Shown: in pieces, positions 41,962 to 52,576 of the stretch
How the letters are laid out: the number at the start of each line of letters is the position of its first letter
Numbering within the stretch: the stretch's first letter is position 1
Source: Yersinia similis
Lineage (GTDB): Bacteria > Pseudomonadota > Gammaproteobacteria > Enterobacterales > Enterobacteriaceae
Assembly (NCBI RefSeq): GCF_001053095.1
Contig: NZ_CGBP01000013.1
Span: forward strand, 1-64,000
Direction: 5' to 3'
Length of the DNA stretch: 64,000 nt
The notes under the pieces: model-generated
Database searches by the model: none
Told to the model about the DNA's origin: nothing
Seen by the model: only the letters and a program-made list of their open reading frames with translations
Made by a program: the position numbers and the translations under genes

Positions 41962-43386
41962 ATGACTAAAAAACTGCATATCAAAACCTGGGGTTGCCAG
42001 ATGAATGAATACGATTCATCTAAAATGGCAGATCTATTGGCCAGTACCCATGGCTACCAGTTAACCGCCATCCCGGAAGAAGCTGATTTACTGCTGCTAA
42101 ATACCTGTTCCATTCGAGAGAAAGCACAGGAAAAAGTATTCAGCCTGCTAGGGCAATGGAAATTATTGAAAGAGAAGAACCCGCAGTTGATTATTGGGGT
42201 CGGCGGTTGCGTGGCGTCACAGGAAGGTGAACATCTGCGCCAACGCGCACCCTGTGTCGACGTCATTTTCGGGCCACAAACGCTGCATCGCTTACCGGAA
42301 ATGATTAACCACGTGCAAGGAACGAATAGCCCAGTCGTGGATATCAGTTTTCCAGAAATTGAAAAATTTGACCGTTTACCAGAACCACGGGCTGATGGCC
42401 CAACCGCGTTTGTTTCGATCATGGAAGGCTGCAATAAATATTGTACATTCTGTGTCGTACCCTATACCCGAGGCGAGGAAGTCAGCCGTCCAAGCGATGA
42501 CATTCTTTTTGAAATCGCACAGTTAGCCGCTCAAGGCGTACGTGAAGTCAACTTACTCGGCCAGAATGTTAACGCCTATCGCGGGGCAACCTACGATGGC
42601 GATATCTGTAGTTTTGCCGAGCTGTTGCGCCTGGTTGCGGCCATTGATGGTATCGATAGGGTACGTTTTACCACCAGCCACCCCATTGAATTTACTGACG
42701 ATATCATTGATGTTTATCGCGATACCCCAGAATTGGTGAGCTTCCTACATTTGCCGGTACAAAGTGGTTCTGACCGCATTTTGACCATGATGAAGCGTGC
42801 CCATACCGCCCTGGAATACAAAGCCATCATTCGCAAACTGCGTCAGGCGCGCCCTGATATCCAGATAAGTTCTGATTTTATTGTCGGCTTCCCTGGAGAG
42901 ACTCAGCAGGATTTTGAGCAGACCATGAAACTGGTCGCAGATATTCATTTTGATACCAGCTACAGCTTTATTTACTCTCCGCGTCCCGGCACGCCAGCGG
43001 CTGATTTACCTGATAATGTGTCCGAAGAGGAGAAAAAACAGCGGCTACATATCCTGCAACAACGCATTAGCCAGCAGGCGATGGAAATCAGCCGTAAGAT
43101 GGTAGGTACAGTACAGCGTGTTTTGGTGGAGGGTACCTCCCGTAAGAATGTCATGGAACTGGCAGGGCGTACGGAAAATAACCGCGTCGTGAACTTTGAA
43201 GGTTCACCCAACATGATTGGTAAATTCGTTGATGTCGAAATTGTTAACGTTTACGCCAGTTCACTGCGCGGTATTTTACTACGTACAGAAGATCAAATGG
43301 AGCTGAGAACCCATGAGTCACCGCAATCGGTGATTGCTCGCACCCGTAAAGAAAATGAAATTGGCGTAGGTATTTATCAGCCTTAA
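41962..43386 (+). CDS. miaB: tRNA-i6A37 methylthiotransferase MiaB
   Basis: The 474-residue radical-SAM enzyme has the N-terminal cluster cysteines ([34 protein letters not shown]) and the SAM cluster [17 protein letters not shown]. The TRAM domain is at the end. It converts i6A37 to ms2i6A37 in tRNAs reading UNN codons. The start [10 protein letters not shown] equals the E. coli start and length. An upstream ATG at 41947 has a better ribosome site (GAGGTG), so a five-residue longer form is possible. A terminator (43461) follows. Confidence 0.96.
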   Translation: MTKKLHIKTWGCQMNEYDSSKMADLLASTHGYQLTAIPEEADLLLLNTCSIREKAQEKVFSLLGQWKLLKEKNPQLIIGVGGCVASQEGEHLRQRAPCVDVIFGPQTLHRLPEMINHVQGTNSPVVDISFPEIEKFDRLPEPRADGPTAFVSIMEGCNKYCTFCVVPYTRGEEVSRPSDDILFEIAQLAAQGVREVNLLGQNVNAYRGATYDGDICSFAELLRLVAAIDGIDRVRFTTSHPIEFTDDIIDVYRDTPELVSFLHLPVQSGSDRILTMMKRAHTALEYKAIIRKLRQARPDIQISSDFIVGFPGETQQDFEQTMKLVADIHFDTSYSFIYSPRPGTPAADLPDNVSEEEKKQRLHILQQRISQQAMEISRKMVGTVQRVLVEGTSRKNVMELAGRTENNRVVNFEGSPNMIGKFVDVEIVNVYASSLRGILLRTEDQMELRTHESPQSVIARTRKENEIGVGIYQP

Positions 43387-43460
43387 CCAACATCAATTTT
43401 GGTAACACCCGTCCTAAACTCATTGACCTGACGGGTTTACTTGATCCCGCACGCGTAACG

Positions 43461-43490
43461 AGGCACTGCATTGTCAGTGCCTGTTTTATT
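43461..43490 (+). terminator. Terminator of miaB
   Basis: AGGCACTG and CAGTGCCT arms (43461-43468, 43475-43482) with a six-base loop are followed by GTTTTATT. The rest of the 43387-43712 gap has no gene; the ybeZ promoter should lie near 43600-43680. Confidence 0.9.
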
Positions 43491-43712
43491 TTAGCGGGCA
43501 GCTACGCAGATCCGAATATTTTAGGTTGCGCCACCTCGTTACCTCCGTTTGAATGAAGGCAATTCAGACCCAGATTAACAAACCACATACTTGCGTCAGT
43601 ACCATTCACCATGAATAATCTTCAAATGACCTGTATGATTGAGGTTATATGAGTCAATAATCTATACAAAGTAATTACCCTAAACCGGCCCGATGTGACC
43701 CAGAGGAACTCA

Positions 43713-44786
43713 GTGACCCAGAAAAACAGTTTGCACGTAGTGACACAAGAAATCTTGCTGGAACCCGCCGATAATCAGCGCTTGCTGAGCCTGTGCGGTC
43801 CCTTTGATGACAACATCAAGCAGTTGGAACGTCGGTTAGGTATTGAGATTAATCGCCGTGATAATCGCTTCAAGTTAATCGGTAAGAATATCTGCGTTGT
43901 TGCAGCGGCAGATATTCTGCGCCACTTATATGTTGATACTGCGCCAATCCGCGGTGTTATTCCAGATATCGATCCAGAGCAAATCCACCTGGCAGTAAAA
44001 GAGAGCCGGGTGCTGGAGCAATCCGCTGAAAGCGTGCCCGATTATGGTAAAGCGGTCAATATTAAGACTAAGCGTGGGCTGGTAAAACCCCGGACACCAA
44101 ATCAAGCGCAGTACGTCGCCAATATTTTAGATCACGATATTACTTTCGGCATTGGCCCCGCAGGTACAGGTAAAACCTATCTGGCGGTAGCCGCAGCGGT
44201 CGATGCGCTGGAACGCCAGAATGTACGCCGTATCTTACTGACGCGCCCAGCCGTTGAAGCCGGTGAAAAACTGGGTTTCCTACCCGGTGACCTCAGCCAA
44301 AAAGTTGACCCCTACCTGCGCCCACTTTATGACGCACTATTTGAAATGCTGGGCTTTGAGCGGGTTGAGAAACTCATTGAGCGTAATGTGATTGAAGTGG
44401 CTCCGCTAGCGTATATGCGCGGCCGAACGCTGAATGACGCGTTTATTATTTTAGATGAAAGCCAGAACACCACCATCGAACAGATGAAAATGTTCCTGAC
44501 CCGTATTGGCTTCAATTCTAAGGCGGTTATTACGGGTGATGTGACACAAATCGATTTACCACGCCACCAGAAATCAGGTTTACGCCATGCCATTGAGGTA
44601 CTGTCTGACGTCGAAGAACTGAGTTTTAACTTCTTCCATAGCGAAGACGTGGTACGCCACCCGGTTGTCGCACGCATCGTTATTGCCTACGAAGCGTGGG
44701 AAACCGCTGAACAGCAACGTAAAGACGCTATTATTGAACAACGTAAGCGGGAGTCCCATACCCCGCTAGAGCAGGAGGCTCCGTGA
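43713..44786 (+). CDS. ybeZ: YbeZ, PhoH-like ATPase
   Basis: The 357-residue protein has an N-terminal KH-like part ([20 protein letters not shown]) and an ATPase domain with Walker [16 protein letters not shown] and Walker [13 protein letters not shown]. It works with the rRNA-maturation nuclease YbeY and has RNA-unwinding-type activity. I favour the GTG at 43713 because AGAGGA lies five bases upstream; a GTG at 43695 adds six residues. Its stop overlaps ybeY by four bases, so the two are coupled. Confidence 0.93.
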   Translation: MTQKNSLHVVTQEILLEPADNQRLLSLCGPFDDNIKQLERRLGIEINRRDNRFKLIGKNICVVAAADILRHLYVDTAPIRGVIPDIDPEQIHLAVKESRVLEQSAESVPDYGKAVNIKTKRGLVKPRTPNQAQYVANILDHDITFGIGPAGTGKTYLAVAAAVDALERQNVRRILLTRPAVEAGEKLGFLPGDLSQKVDPYLRPLYDALFEMLGFERVEKLIERNVIEVAPLAYMRGRTLNDAFIILDESQNTTIEQMKMFLTRIGFNSKAVITGDVTQIDLPRHQKSGLRHAIEVLSDVEELSFNFFHSEDVVRHPVVARIVIAYEAWETAEQQRKDAIIEQRKRESHTPLEQEAP

Positions 44787-45256
44787 GCCAGGTTATTCTC
44801 GATTTACAAATTGCCTGTGCCGATAGCCAGGGTTTACCCACCGAAGGTGATTTTCAACGCTGGCTGGAGGCCGTATTACCGCTATTTCAGCCCGTATCTG
44901 AGGTGACCATCCGGCTGGTTGATGAGGCTGAGAGTCATGATCTAAATCTGACTTATCGTGGTAAAGATAAATCGACTAACGTATTGTCTTTTCCTTTCGA
45001 AGCCCCACCTGAAATTGAGTTGCCATTATTAGGCGATTTGATTATTTGCCGCCAGGTTGTTGAGAAAGAAGCCATTGAACAGGAAAAGGCGCTGCTCGCT
45101 CATTGGGCACATATGGTTGTTCACGGCAGTCTCCATCTGCTAGGGTATGATCACATCGACGATGATGAAGCAGAAGAAATGGAGTTGATCGAGACTGAAA
45201 TCATGCACGGTTTGGGTTACCCAGACCCGTATATATCAGAGAAAGACCCCGACTAA
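44783..45256 (+). CDS. ybeY: Endoribonuclease YbeY
   Basis: The 157-residue protein carries the zinc motif [15 protein letters not shown] (three His) and [17 protein letters not shown], both family signatures. YbeY matures the 3' end of 16S rRNA and takes part in 70S quality control. The start is a GTG in the overlap with ybeZ. It is the middle gene of the ybeZ-ybeY-corC set. Confidence 0.97.
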   Translation: MSQVILDLQIACADSQGLPTEGDFQRWLEAVLPLFQPVSEVTIRLVDEAESHDLNLTYRGKDKSTNVLSFPFEAPPEIELPLLGDLIICRQVVEKEAIEQEKALLAHWAHMVVHGSLHLLGYDHIDDDEAEEMELIETEIMHGLGYPDPYISEKDPD

Positions 45257-45373
45257 GCCAGTCATAAAGGGCATAATCATTGTCCTATTAACATTGGCCA
45301 AAACCGTCAGTAGCGTGAATCTACCGCTGCTGACATTATCATCACTAACATGAGTAAATTTAACTAAAACGCC

Positions 45374-46252
45374 ATGAGCGACGACCATTCACAAAACAGC
45401 GATAGCCCCAGTCCCAAGAAAGGGTTCTTTACTCTTATCCTTAACCAGCTATTCCACGGCGAACCCAAAAACCGTGGCGATCTGGTCGAGCTTATCCGTG
45501 ATTCTGAACAAAACGATCTGATCGATCCCGATACCCGAGACATGCTGGAAGGCGTGATGGATATTGCCGAGCAGCGCGTGAGGGATATCATGATCCCACG
45601 TTCTCAGATGGTCACATTAAAGCGTAATCAAACGCTGGATGAGTGCCTGGATGTGATTATTGAATCCGCTCACTCCCGCTTTCCGGTGATCAGCGAAGAT
45701 AAAGATCATATCGAAGGCATTCTGATGGCTAAAGACCTGCTGCCGTTTATGCGCACAGATTCTGAGCCATTCAGTATTGATAAAGTTTTACGGACGGCGA
45801 TTGTAGTGCCGGAAAGTAAGCGTGTTGATCGGATGCTCAAAGAGTTCCGTTCACAGCGCTATCACATGGCCATTGTTATTGATGAATTTGGTGGCGTTTC
45901 AGGCTTGGTAACCATTGAAGACATTCTTGAGCTAATTGTCGGCGAAATTGAAGATGAGTACGACGATGAAGAAGACAGAGATGTCCGTCAACTCAGCCGG
46001 CACACCTATACCATCCGTGCGCTAACGCAAATTGAAGATTTCAATGAAGTGTTCAATACCCATTTCAGCGACGATGAAGTAGACACTATCGGTGGTTTAG
46101 TGATGCAAGCCTTTGGCCACTTACCCGCCCGTGGTGAAACGATTGAAATTGAAGGTTACTTATTTAAAGTTGCCATGGCAGATAGCCGACGTATCATCCA
46201 GGTTCATGTAAAAATCCCGGATGATGCCCCGCAACCTAAATTGGAAGAATAA
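45374..46252 (+). CDS. corC: CorC/YbeX, CBS-domain protein
   Basis: The 292-residue protein has an acidic, polar front ([20 protein letters not shown]) and two CBS domains ([20 protein letters not shown] and [20 protein letters not shown]). A C-terminal CorC/HlyC transporter-associated domain follows ([20 protein letters not shown]). It is linked to magnesium and cobalt efflux with CorA and, in later work, to ribosome-related stress. It precedes lnt by seven bases. Confidence 0.95.
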   Translation: MSDDHSQNSDSPSPKKGFFTLILNQLFHGEPKNRGDLVELIRDSEQNDLIDPDTRDMLEGVMDIAEQRVRDIMIPRSQMVTLKRNQTLDECLDVIIESAHSRFPVISEDKDHIEGILMAKDLLPFMRTDSEPFSIDKVLRTAIVVPESKRVDRMLKEFRSQRYHMAIVIDEFGGVSGLVTIEDILELIVGEIEDEYDDEEDRDVRQLSRHTYTIRALTQIEDFNEVFNTHFSDDEVDTIGGLVMQAFGHLPARGETIEIEGYLFKVAMADSRRIIQVHVKIPDDAPQPKLEE

Positions 46253-46259
46253 ACTCTTG

Positions 46260-47807
46260 ATGTCTATTGCTCTATTCCTCCAACGCCAGTGGGTTCGCGC
46301 CCTACTGGCGCTATTTTTTGGTGCCTATGGCACGCTAGCTTACTCGCCGTTTGATCATTGGCCCGCCGCCATTGTTTCACTATTCGGTTTGCTCAGTCTG
46401 ACGTTGAATCGCACCACCAAACAAGCTACCTTCATTGGTTTTTGTTGGGGAATGGGGCTGTTCGGTAGTGGCATCAATTGGGTGTATGTCAGCATCTCTG
46501 AGTTTGGGGGTATGCCGACAGCAATCAATATCTTCCTCGTCGTCTTGCTGGCAGCATATTTATCACTCTATACAATGCTATTCGCTGGCTTATTAGCCCG
46601 CCTGTGCCCTAAGGCTACCTGGTGGCGGCTCGCTATTGCGGCCCCGGTACTCTGGCAATTAACTGAATTCCTGCGTGGCTGGGTATTAACGGGTTTCCCG
46701 TGGTTACAGTTCGGCTACAGCCAAATTAACGGCCCACTACGAGGGATAGCCCCCCTCCTCGGCGTCGATGGCATCACATTTATCTTGATGGCTATCAGTG
46801 GGTTGCTGGTCTATGCCTGCTATCAACGCCGTATTGCCGTGGCAGTTATCGCTCTGGCATTGCTCCTGCTACCCTGGCCACTACGCCAATTGCAGTGGTT
46901 CACACCCGAGCCTGAAAGAACAGTCAATATTGCCATGGTACAAGGCAATATTGCTCAGTCAATGAAGTGGGATCCCAAAGCCCTGATCACAACATTGCAA
47001 ATTTATCTCGATGAAACCCGGCCATTTATGGGTAAAGCCCCCATTATTATCTGGCCAGAATCGGCTATTCCCGATCTTGAAACCGATCAGAACACCTTCC
47101 TGACCATGATCGATGGCCTGATGCGGGCAAATCATAGCAGCCTTATCACCGGTATTGTGGATGCCAAGCGGCAACCCGAGGGGCAAGGGTATCAATTCTT
47201 TAACAGCATCATTGTGTTAGGCGATAAAGATACCTATCAATACCCGACCCGCAACCGTTATAGCAAACATCACTTGGTGCCCTTCGGTGAGTACGTACCA
47301 CTTGAGTCCCTACTGCGCCCGCTGGCTCCGTTATTTGATTTACCCATGTCTTCATTTAACCGGGGTGATTATGTTCAACCCCCACTCACTATCGCTGGAT
47401 TTAACCTAACGGCGGCTATTTGCTATGAAATCGTCTTGGGTCAGCAAGTACGGGATAATTTCCGCCCTGAAACAGATTTTCTGCTGACTATCTCCAATGA
47501 TGCCTGGTTTGGTCATTCCATCGGGCCGTGGCAGCATTTCCAAATGGCACGTATGCGCGCACTAGAACTGGGCCGCCCTCTACTGCGCAGTACCAATAAT
47601 GGCATTACTGCTGCTATTGGCCCAAGTGGTGAAATCCTGGCGCAGATCCCACAGTTCACTCAGCAAGTTTTGGAGATCAAGGTCACCCCAACCACCGGTA
47701 TCACGCCATATGCCCGTTTTGGTTCATGGCCAATGTGGATTATTACTCTGGTTCTGGCAGCCTTTACCCTGTACAACGCGATCCGTGGGCGCTCTGATAA
47801 GCGCTAA
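46260..47807 (+). CDS. lnt: Apolipoprotein N-acyltransferase
   Basis: The 515-residue membrane protein has at least six hydrophobic segments in its first 220 residues (e.g. [18 protein letters not shown], [20 protein letters not shown]). A periplasmic nitrilase domain follows, with the catalytic Glu in [11 protein letters not shown], Lys in [13 protein letters not shown] and Cys in [11 protein letters not shown]. It transfers the third acyl chain to lipoproteins. The start at 46260 lacks a clear ribosome site and probably depends on coupling with corC. RlpA and LptE in this window are among its likely substrates. Confidence 0.97.
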   Translation: MSIALFLQRQWVRALLALFFGAYGTLAYSPFDHWPAAIVSLFGLLSLTLNRTTKQATFIGFCWGMGLFGSGINWVYVSISEFGGMPTAINIFLVVLLAAYLSLYTMLFAGLLARLCPKATWWRLAIAAPVLWQLTEFLRGWVLTGFPWLQFGYSQINGPLRGIAPLLGVDGITFILMAISGLLVYACYQRRIAVAVIALALLLLPWPLRQLQWFTPEPERTVNIAMVQGNIAQSMKWDPKALITTLQIYLDETRPFMGKAPIIIWPESAIPDLETDQNTFLTMIDGLMRANHSSLITGIVDAKRQPEGQGYQFFNSIIVLGDKDTYQYPTRNRYSKHHLVPFGEYVPLESLLRPLAPLFDLPMSSFNRGDYVQPPLTIAGFNLTAAICYEIVLGQQVRDNFRPETDFLLTISNDAWFGHSIGPWQHFQMARMRALELGRPLLRSTNNGITAAIGPSGEILAQIPQFTQQVLEIKVTPTTGITPYARFGSWPMWIITLVLAAFTLYNAIRGRSDKR

Positions 47808-47811
47808 CTTG

Positions 47812-47891
47812 TTATAAACATTAATAATTATAAACATTGGTGGTTATAAACATTGACGGTTATAAACATTGACGGTTATAAGCATTGATAG
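47812..47891. repeat. Five tandem 16-bp repeats after lnt
   Basis: Units TTATAAACATTAATAA (47812), TTATAAACATTGGTGG (47828), TTATAAACATTGACGG (47844 and 47860) and TTATAAGCATTGATAG (47876) follow one another without gaps. Two are identical. It is a candidate variable-number repeat. No hairpin or frame is evident. Confidence 0.9.
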
Positions 47892-48469
47892 CTATTAACC
47901 AACAACTTAGTGCTTCCAGTAACAGATTAACTTCTGTTCTTTTCATCTGTTATCCCACTCATTCTATTCGTACCTGATAGCCCTGTACTTCAGGGCTATA
48001 TTCCGCTTAGTTCCCCCACCCTACTGGCATAAACCTTGCATTGTTTCTACTCATAATATGAGCCAGCAACGGTAATCGCTTCGCAACTTAGGACTCTGGC
48101 CACGATGAGTGCGTTTCTGGCTCCGTTGCACGTTTATTCGCTTGCACATTTATAGGACCTTCCCCGCACCACCGAAGTGCACGGCTGCTTTACTGCCTCT
48201 ATTTGGTGCGATTTGCGTCTCAAAAAACAAACAATTATTCATCATTTTCACAACAACAAGCTATTTTTTAAAGATAATCTGATACAAATAACAGCGAAAA
48301 TCGAATACTCACCGATAAAACGGCGGTGAACACACCAATAGAGCCAACAAACTGATTTTCTTGTTACAGTTATTTAACATAAGCTTTTTAACATAAAAAC
48401 GTTTCAACATAGCAATGTGTTTTCACATCACAACATTAAGCAAGAAAACAACAGCAAAGGAGTTGGACC
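47892..48469. other. 578-bp gap holding the gltI leader
   Basis: The first part has a C/T-rich segment; from about 48055 a stretch with GAGCCAGCAACGG and CTGGCTCCGTTGC arms could fold. From 48200 it is A/T rich and leads into gltI, with AAAGGAGTTGG before the ATG. No gene is called. CCACCGAAGTGC near 48170 matches a phrase at about 39190. Confidence 0.5.
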
Positions 48470-49387
48470 ATGCAAATGCGTAAATTGGCGTTAGTGCTAC
48501 TGTTAGCAGGGATGACAAGTAGCATGGCTCAAGCAGAAGATGCAGCAACAAAGGCAGATACGGCTATTGATACGCTGCAAAAGGTTAAAAACAACGGTGT
48601 TATCGTTGTGGGCCACCGTGAATCTTCTGTTCCATTCTCTTATTATGATAATCAGCAGAAAGTTGTAGGCTACTCGCAGGATTACTCCAACCTCATCGTG
48701 GATGCCATTAGGAAAGAACTTAATGCGCCAAATTTAGAGGTGAAATTGATCCCTATTACGTCACAGAACCGTATCCCATTACTGCAAAACGGTACCTTTG
48801 ATTTCGAATGTGGATCTACGACCAATAATCTGGAACGTCAGCAGCAAGCGACATTCTCAAATACCATTTTTGTCGTCGGTACCCGTCTACTCACGAAAAA
48901 AGATTCTGGAGTCAAAGACTTCAAAGATTTGGCAGGTAAAGCTGTCGTGGTCACTTCCGGTACGACATCTGAAGTGCTACTCAACAAATTGAATGAAAAA
49001 GACAAAATGAATATGCGCATCATCAGCGCAAAAGATCACGGTGACTCTTTCCGTACCTTGGAAAGTGGCCGTGCGGTCGCCTTTATGATGGATGATGCAC
49101 TGTTAGCCGGTGAACGGGCAAAAGCCAAGAAACCTGATGAATGGAGTATTGTCGGGACACCTCAGTCTGAGGAAGCTTACGGTTGTATGATGCGTAAGAA
49201 TGACCCAGCCTTTAAAGCGTTATTAGATAAAACAATTGCAACAGCACAAACCACAGGTGTGGCTGAAAAGTCATTTGACCGCTGGTTCAAAAAACCAATT
49301 CCGCCTAAAAATCTTAATATGAATTTCGCACTCTCTGACGAAATGAAGGCACTGTTCAAAGCACCTAACGATAAGGCGTTGAACTAA
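48470..49387 (+). CDS. gltI: Glutamate/aspartate periplasmic binding protein
   Basis: The 305-residue protein has a signal peptide (MQMRKLALVLLLAGMTSSMA, then QA-ED) and the solute-binding pattern GVIVVGHRESSVPFSYYDNQ and NGTFDFECGSTTNNLERQQQ. It delivers glutamate and aspartate to GltJKL. GGAG lies seven bases before the ATG. A strong hairpin separates it from gltJ, which would leave more binding protein than permease, as is usual in such operons. Confidence 0.96.
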   Translation: MQMRKLALVLLLAGMTSSMAQAEDAATKADTAIDTLQKVKNNGVIVVGHRESSVPFSYYDNQQKVVGYSQDYSNLIVDAIRKELNAPNLEVKLIPITSQNRIPLLQNGTFDFECGSTTNNLERQQQATFSNTIFVVGTRLLTKKDSGVKDFKDLAGKAVVVTSGTTSEVLLNKLNEKDKMNMRIISAKDHGDSFRTLESGRAVAFMMDDALLAGERAKAKKPDEWSIVGTPQSEEAYGCMMRKNDPAFKALLDKTIATAQTTGVAEKSFDRWFKKPIPPKNLNMNFALSDEMKALFKAPNDKALN

Positions 49388-49450
49388 CAATAATAATCAG
49401 GGTGGGTCATGCCTGCCCTACCGATTGATGATGACCTTTTGATAGACAGG

Positions 49451-49484
49451 ATGCGGGGTGGTCGTTCCCCACCCCGCATTTTTT
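49451..49484 (+). terminator. Hairpin terminator/attenuator between gltI and gltJ
   Basis: Perfect 11-base arms ATGCGGGGTGG (49451-49461) and CCACCCCGCAT (49469-49479) with a seven-base loop are followed by TTTTTT. It probably stops most transcripts after gltI and protects the gltI message. Some read-through must feed gltJKL, since no other promoter is clear. Confidence 0.9.
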
Positions 49485-49559
49485 GTCAACCCTCGGGAGC
49501 AGAAGGTATTAAATCATCAGTCATCAGGGTGGCTTATCCATCCTTTAAGGGAGTTTTTT

Positions 49560-50300
49560 ATGTCAATAGACTGGAACTGGGGTATTTTTTTACAGCCAGC
49601 CCCTTTCGGCAATACCACCTATCTCGGTTGGATTTGGTCCGGCTTTCAGGTCACAGTAGCATTATCATTATGCGCTTGGGTGATCGCCTTCTTTGTCGGT
49701 TCACTGTTTGGCATTTTAAGAACTGTACCCAACCGAATCCTTTCAGGAATAGGGGCTTGTTATGTTGAGCTGTTTCGTAACGTACCACTGATTGTACAAT
49801 TCTTTACCTGGTATCTGGTGGTTCCCGAACTGTTGCCAGTGAATCTTGGCACATGGTTTAAAAGTGAATTAGCGCCGAATATACAGTTCTTTCTCTCATC
49901 TGTGATTTGCCTTGGCTTATTCACTGCGGCACGGGTTTGTGAACAGGTTCGTGCGGGGATTCAATCATTACCTCGTGGCCAAAAAGCCGCGGGCCTGGCA
50001 ATGGGGCTAACCCTTACACAGACTTACCGCTATGTTTTGCTGCCCAATGCCTATCGGATAATTATTCCTCCGATGACCTCTGAAATGCTCAATCTGGTAA
50101 AAAACTCCGCGATTGCCTCAACAATCGGGCTGGTAGAAATGGCAGCACAAGCGGGTAAATTGCTGGATTATTCAGCGCACGCCTATGAATCCTTCACCGC
50201 CATCACCCTGGGTTATGTACTGATCAATGCCGTGATCATGCTGTTAATGCGCTTAGTCGAGAAGAAAGTGCAATTACCCGGCAATCTGGGGAGTAAATAA
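49560..50300 (+). CDS. gltJ: Glutamate/aspartate ABC permease GltJ
   Basis: The 246-residue protein has several membrane segments and the EAA-type loop [20 protein letters not shown] plus [20 protein letters not shown] that docks on the ATPase. It begins [20 protein letters not shown] like E. coli GltJ. The ATG follows TAAGGGAG. The stop overlaps the gltK ATG by one base. Confidence 0.96.
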   Translation: MSIDWNWGIFLQPAPFGNTTYLGWIWSGFQVTVALSLCAWVIAFFVGSLFGILRTVPNRILSGIGACYVELFRNVPLIVQFFTWYLVVPELLPVNLGTWFKSELAPNIQFFLSSVICLGLFTAARVCEQVRAGIQSLPRGQKAAGLAMGLTLTQTYRYVLLPNAYRIIIPPMTSEMLNLVKNSAIASTIGLVEMAAQAGKLLDYSAHAYESFTAITLGYVLINAVIMLLMRLVEKKVQLPGNLGSK

Positions 50301-50974
50301 TGTACGAATTCGATTGGAGTTCCATCGCCCCCAGCATGCCCTACCTGCTGCAAGGCTTGGTTGTTACTGTCAAAATAACCCTCACCGCCATTGTGTTCGG
50401 GATCCTCTGGGGAACAATTTTGGCGGTGATGCGCCTGTCACCAATTAAAGCCATCAGTTGGTTTGCAACTGCCTATGTCAATGTGTTTCGCTCTATTCCG
50501 TTGGTCATGGTGCTGTTATGGTTTTATTTGGTGGTGCCGGGCTTCTTACAAAATGTGTTGGGCTTATCACCAAAAACTGATATTCGGTTGATCTCAGCCA
50601 TGGTAGCCTTTTCGCTGTTTGAAGCCGCCTATTACTCGGAAATTATCCGGGCCGGGATCCAAAGTATTTCTCGCGGGCAATCCTCTGCGGCATTGGCGTT
50701 AGGTATGACTCATGGTCAATCAATGAGACTGGTTATCCTGCCACAGGCTTTCCGAGCCATGGTGCCGCTACTGTTAACGCAAGGGATAGTGCTATTTCAG
50801 GATACGTCACTGGTATATGTCCTTAGCCTGGCCGATTTCTTCCGTACGGCCACCACCATTGGCGAACGGGACGGCACACAGGTCGAAATGGTACTGTTTG
50901 CTGGTTTAGTTTATTTCGTTATCAGTATTTCCGCGTCAATGCTGGTTAACTATTTGAAGAAAAGGACTGTTTGA
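50300..50974 (+). CDS. gltK: Glutamate/aspartate ABC permease GltK
   Basis: The 224-residue protein starts [20 protein letters not shown], has about five membrane segments and the loop [20 protein letters not shown]. It pairs with GltJ as the membrane channel. The stop TGA overlaps the gltL ATG (TGATG). Confidence 0.96.
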   Translation: MYEFDWSSIAPSMPYLLQGLVVTVKITLTAIVFGILWGTILAVMRLSPIKAISWFATAYVNVFRSIPLVMVLLWFYLVVPGFLQNVLGLSPKTDIRLISAMVAFSLFEAAYYSEIIRAGIQSISRGQSSAALALGMTHGQSMRLVILPQAFRAMVPLLLTQGIVLFQDTSLVYVLSLADFFRTATTIGERDGTQVEMVLFAGLVYFVISISASMLVNYLKKRTV

Positions 50975-51699
50975 TGATTTCCCTGAAAAATGTTTCTAAG
51001 TGGTATGGTCAATTTCAGGTGCTGGCTGACTGTACCACTGAAGTCAAAAAAGGTGAGGTAGTAGTCGTTTGTGGTCCTTCAGGCTCAGGCAAATCAACCT
51101 TAATCAAAGTGGTGAATGGATTAGAACCTATCCAAGAAGGCAATATCACGGTTAATGGGATTGCCGTTAATGATAAAGGCACCAATCTGGCGCAATTGCG
51201 CTCCAAGGTCGGTATGGTGTTCCAACATTTTGAACTGTTTCCACACCTCTCGATCATTGAAAACCTGACACTGGCGCAAATCAAAGTGCTCAAACGCGAT
51301 AAAGCGGAAGCACTTGAGAAAGGCTTAAAACTATTAGAGCGTGTAGGTCTTTCTACCCATGTAGATAAATTTCCATCCCAATTATCTGGCGGCCAACAGC
51401 AACGGGTAGCCATTGCCCGAGCTCTTTGCATGGACCCTATTGCTATGCTGTTTGATGAACCAACCTCCGCGCTTGATCCAGAAATGATCAATGAAGTGCT
51501 GGATGTGATGGTCAAACTGGCATTGGAAGGAATGACCATGATGGTGGTAACCCACGAAATGGGCTTCGCCCGCAAAGTGGCTAACCGGGTTATTTTCATG
51601 GATGAAGGGAAGATTGTCGAAGACAGCAATAAAGATGATTTCTTTAATAATCCTAAATCTGACCGCGCCAAGGACTTCCTGGCTAAAATCCTGCATTAA
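50974..51699 (+). CDS. gltL: Glutamate/aspartate ABC ATPase GltL
   Basis: The 241-residue ATPase has Walker [18 protein letters not shown], the signature [19 protein letters not shown] and Walker [14 protein letters not shown]. The switch His is in [12 protein letters not shown]. It powers import through GltJK. The ATG at 50974 gives the same length as E. coli GltL; a TTG three bases earlier is less likely. Confidence 0.97.
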   Translation: MISLKNVSKWYGQFQVLADCTTEVKKGEVVVVCGPSGSGKSTLIKVVNGLEPIQEGNITVNGIAVNDKGTNLAQLRSKVGMVFQHFELFPHLSIIENLTLAQIKVLKRDKAEALEKGLKLLERVGLSTHVDKFPSQLSGGQQQRVAIARALCMDPIAMLFDEPTSALDPEMINEVLDVMVKLALEGMTMMVVTHEMGFARKVANRVIFMDEGKIVEDSNKDDFFNNPKSDRAKDFLAKILH

Positions 51700-51707
51700 T
51701 TCGTTCT

Positions 51708-51731
51708 CCTCCCCTGCATTTGTAGGGGAGG
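51708..51731 (+). terminator. Terminator of the glt operon
   Basis: CCTCCCCT and AGGGGAGG arms (51708-51715, 51724-51731) with an eight-base loop are followed by a T-rich tract (TCACTTTTATTTTTT). Confidence 0.9.
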
Positions 51732-51832
51732 TCACTTTTATTTTTTATGACTTCTTATCTTTTCTGATTTCTTACTTTTTCCTTACTTCTTGTTCTGTTT
51801 TTTTGCGGTCACAGCGACGCTACCCTACCCGG

Positions 51833-52315
51833 TCATGGCTGAAATGGGCGACGAGTAAACTGGTCATGCCCACATTTAGGGCAGACGGGGAGGACTTCCG
51901 GCGTATAGAAAGCCAGATGATAATGGCATTTTTCACAGACCAAATTCCCCAGTCCAACAACCTCACCACTGTGATAAACGCCATGATGACTCACGTCTTT
52001 AAAGACCTCGCGCCACTCTAGCTGGGTTTTATCGGTGATATCAGCCAGCTCCTGCCACAGGCTTTCTTTAATCACTCTCATAAATACACTGTCGCGAAAC
52101 TCTTCCTTGCTCTCTTCATAGCTACGGGCAAACTCCTCCAAGTCACGCCGTACTGCCTGAACAATCTGCTCGACATCGTTGCGGGTTAACTCTTCAACTG
52201 TATTCAACCGCTGTTCGGCGCTTTCCACCAATTTATCAATATCACGTTCACCATTTTTCAAGCGTTCGGTCAGCGATGCTACTAACTCACGGTAGTACTG
52301 AGCTATCTTGTTCAT
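51833..52315 (-). CDS. ybeL: YbeL, zinc-ribbon protein (DUF1451)
   Basis: The 160-residue protein has a long helical front (YYRELVASLTERLKNGERDI) and a C-terminal zinc ribbon, VCEKCHYHLAFYTPEVLPVC-PKCGHDQF, with two CxxC pairs. It belongs to the DUF1451 family of unknown function. It is convergent with gltL and divergent from leuS, its E. coli position. The gap to leuS (52316-52576) holds the leuS promoter region without another gene. Confidence 0.92.
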   Translation of the reverse strand: MNKIAQYYRELVASLTERLKNGERDIDKLVESAEQRLNTVEELTRNDVEQIVQAVRRDLEEFARSYEESKEEFRDSVFMRVIKESLWQELADITDKTQLEWREVFKDVSHHGVYHSGEVVGLGNLVCEKCHYHLAFYTPEVLPVCPKCGHDQFTRRPFQP

Positions 52316-52576
52316 ACTGTCTCTTCAATCCACGGTTGTGATGTTCAGTTATAAATTATTCTAGTCGTAAATAACTGAAGTCATGTCGTAATCAGGTTGT
52401 GAACCCTCTCACTTTGGTGATTTATGCCATTCACTGCGCAGAAAAATCCCTCCATGGGGTGCTGAGTGTTGTTGCGCCTGCCGCTTATCAGCTATGCTAT
52501 GCGGATCTCTCTTTATGATATGAAACAGATGATGCTACAGGCGTAGCTGTTTTTCACTATAGGACCACCGGCCGCC

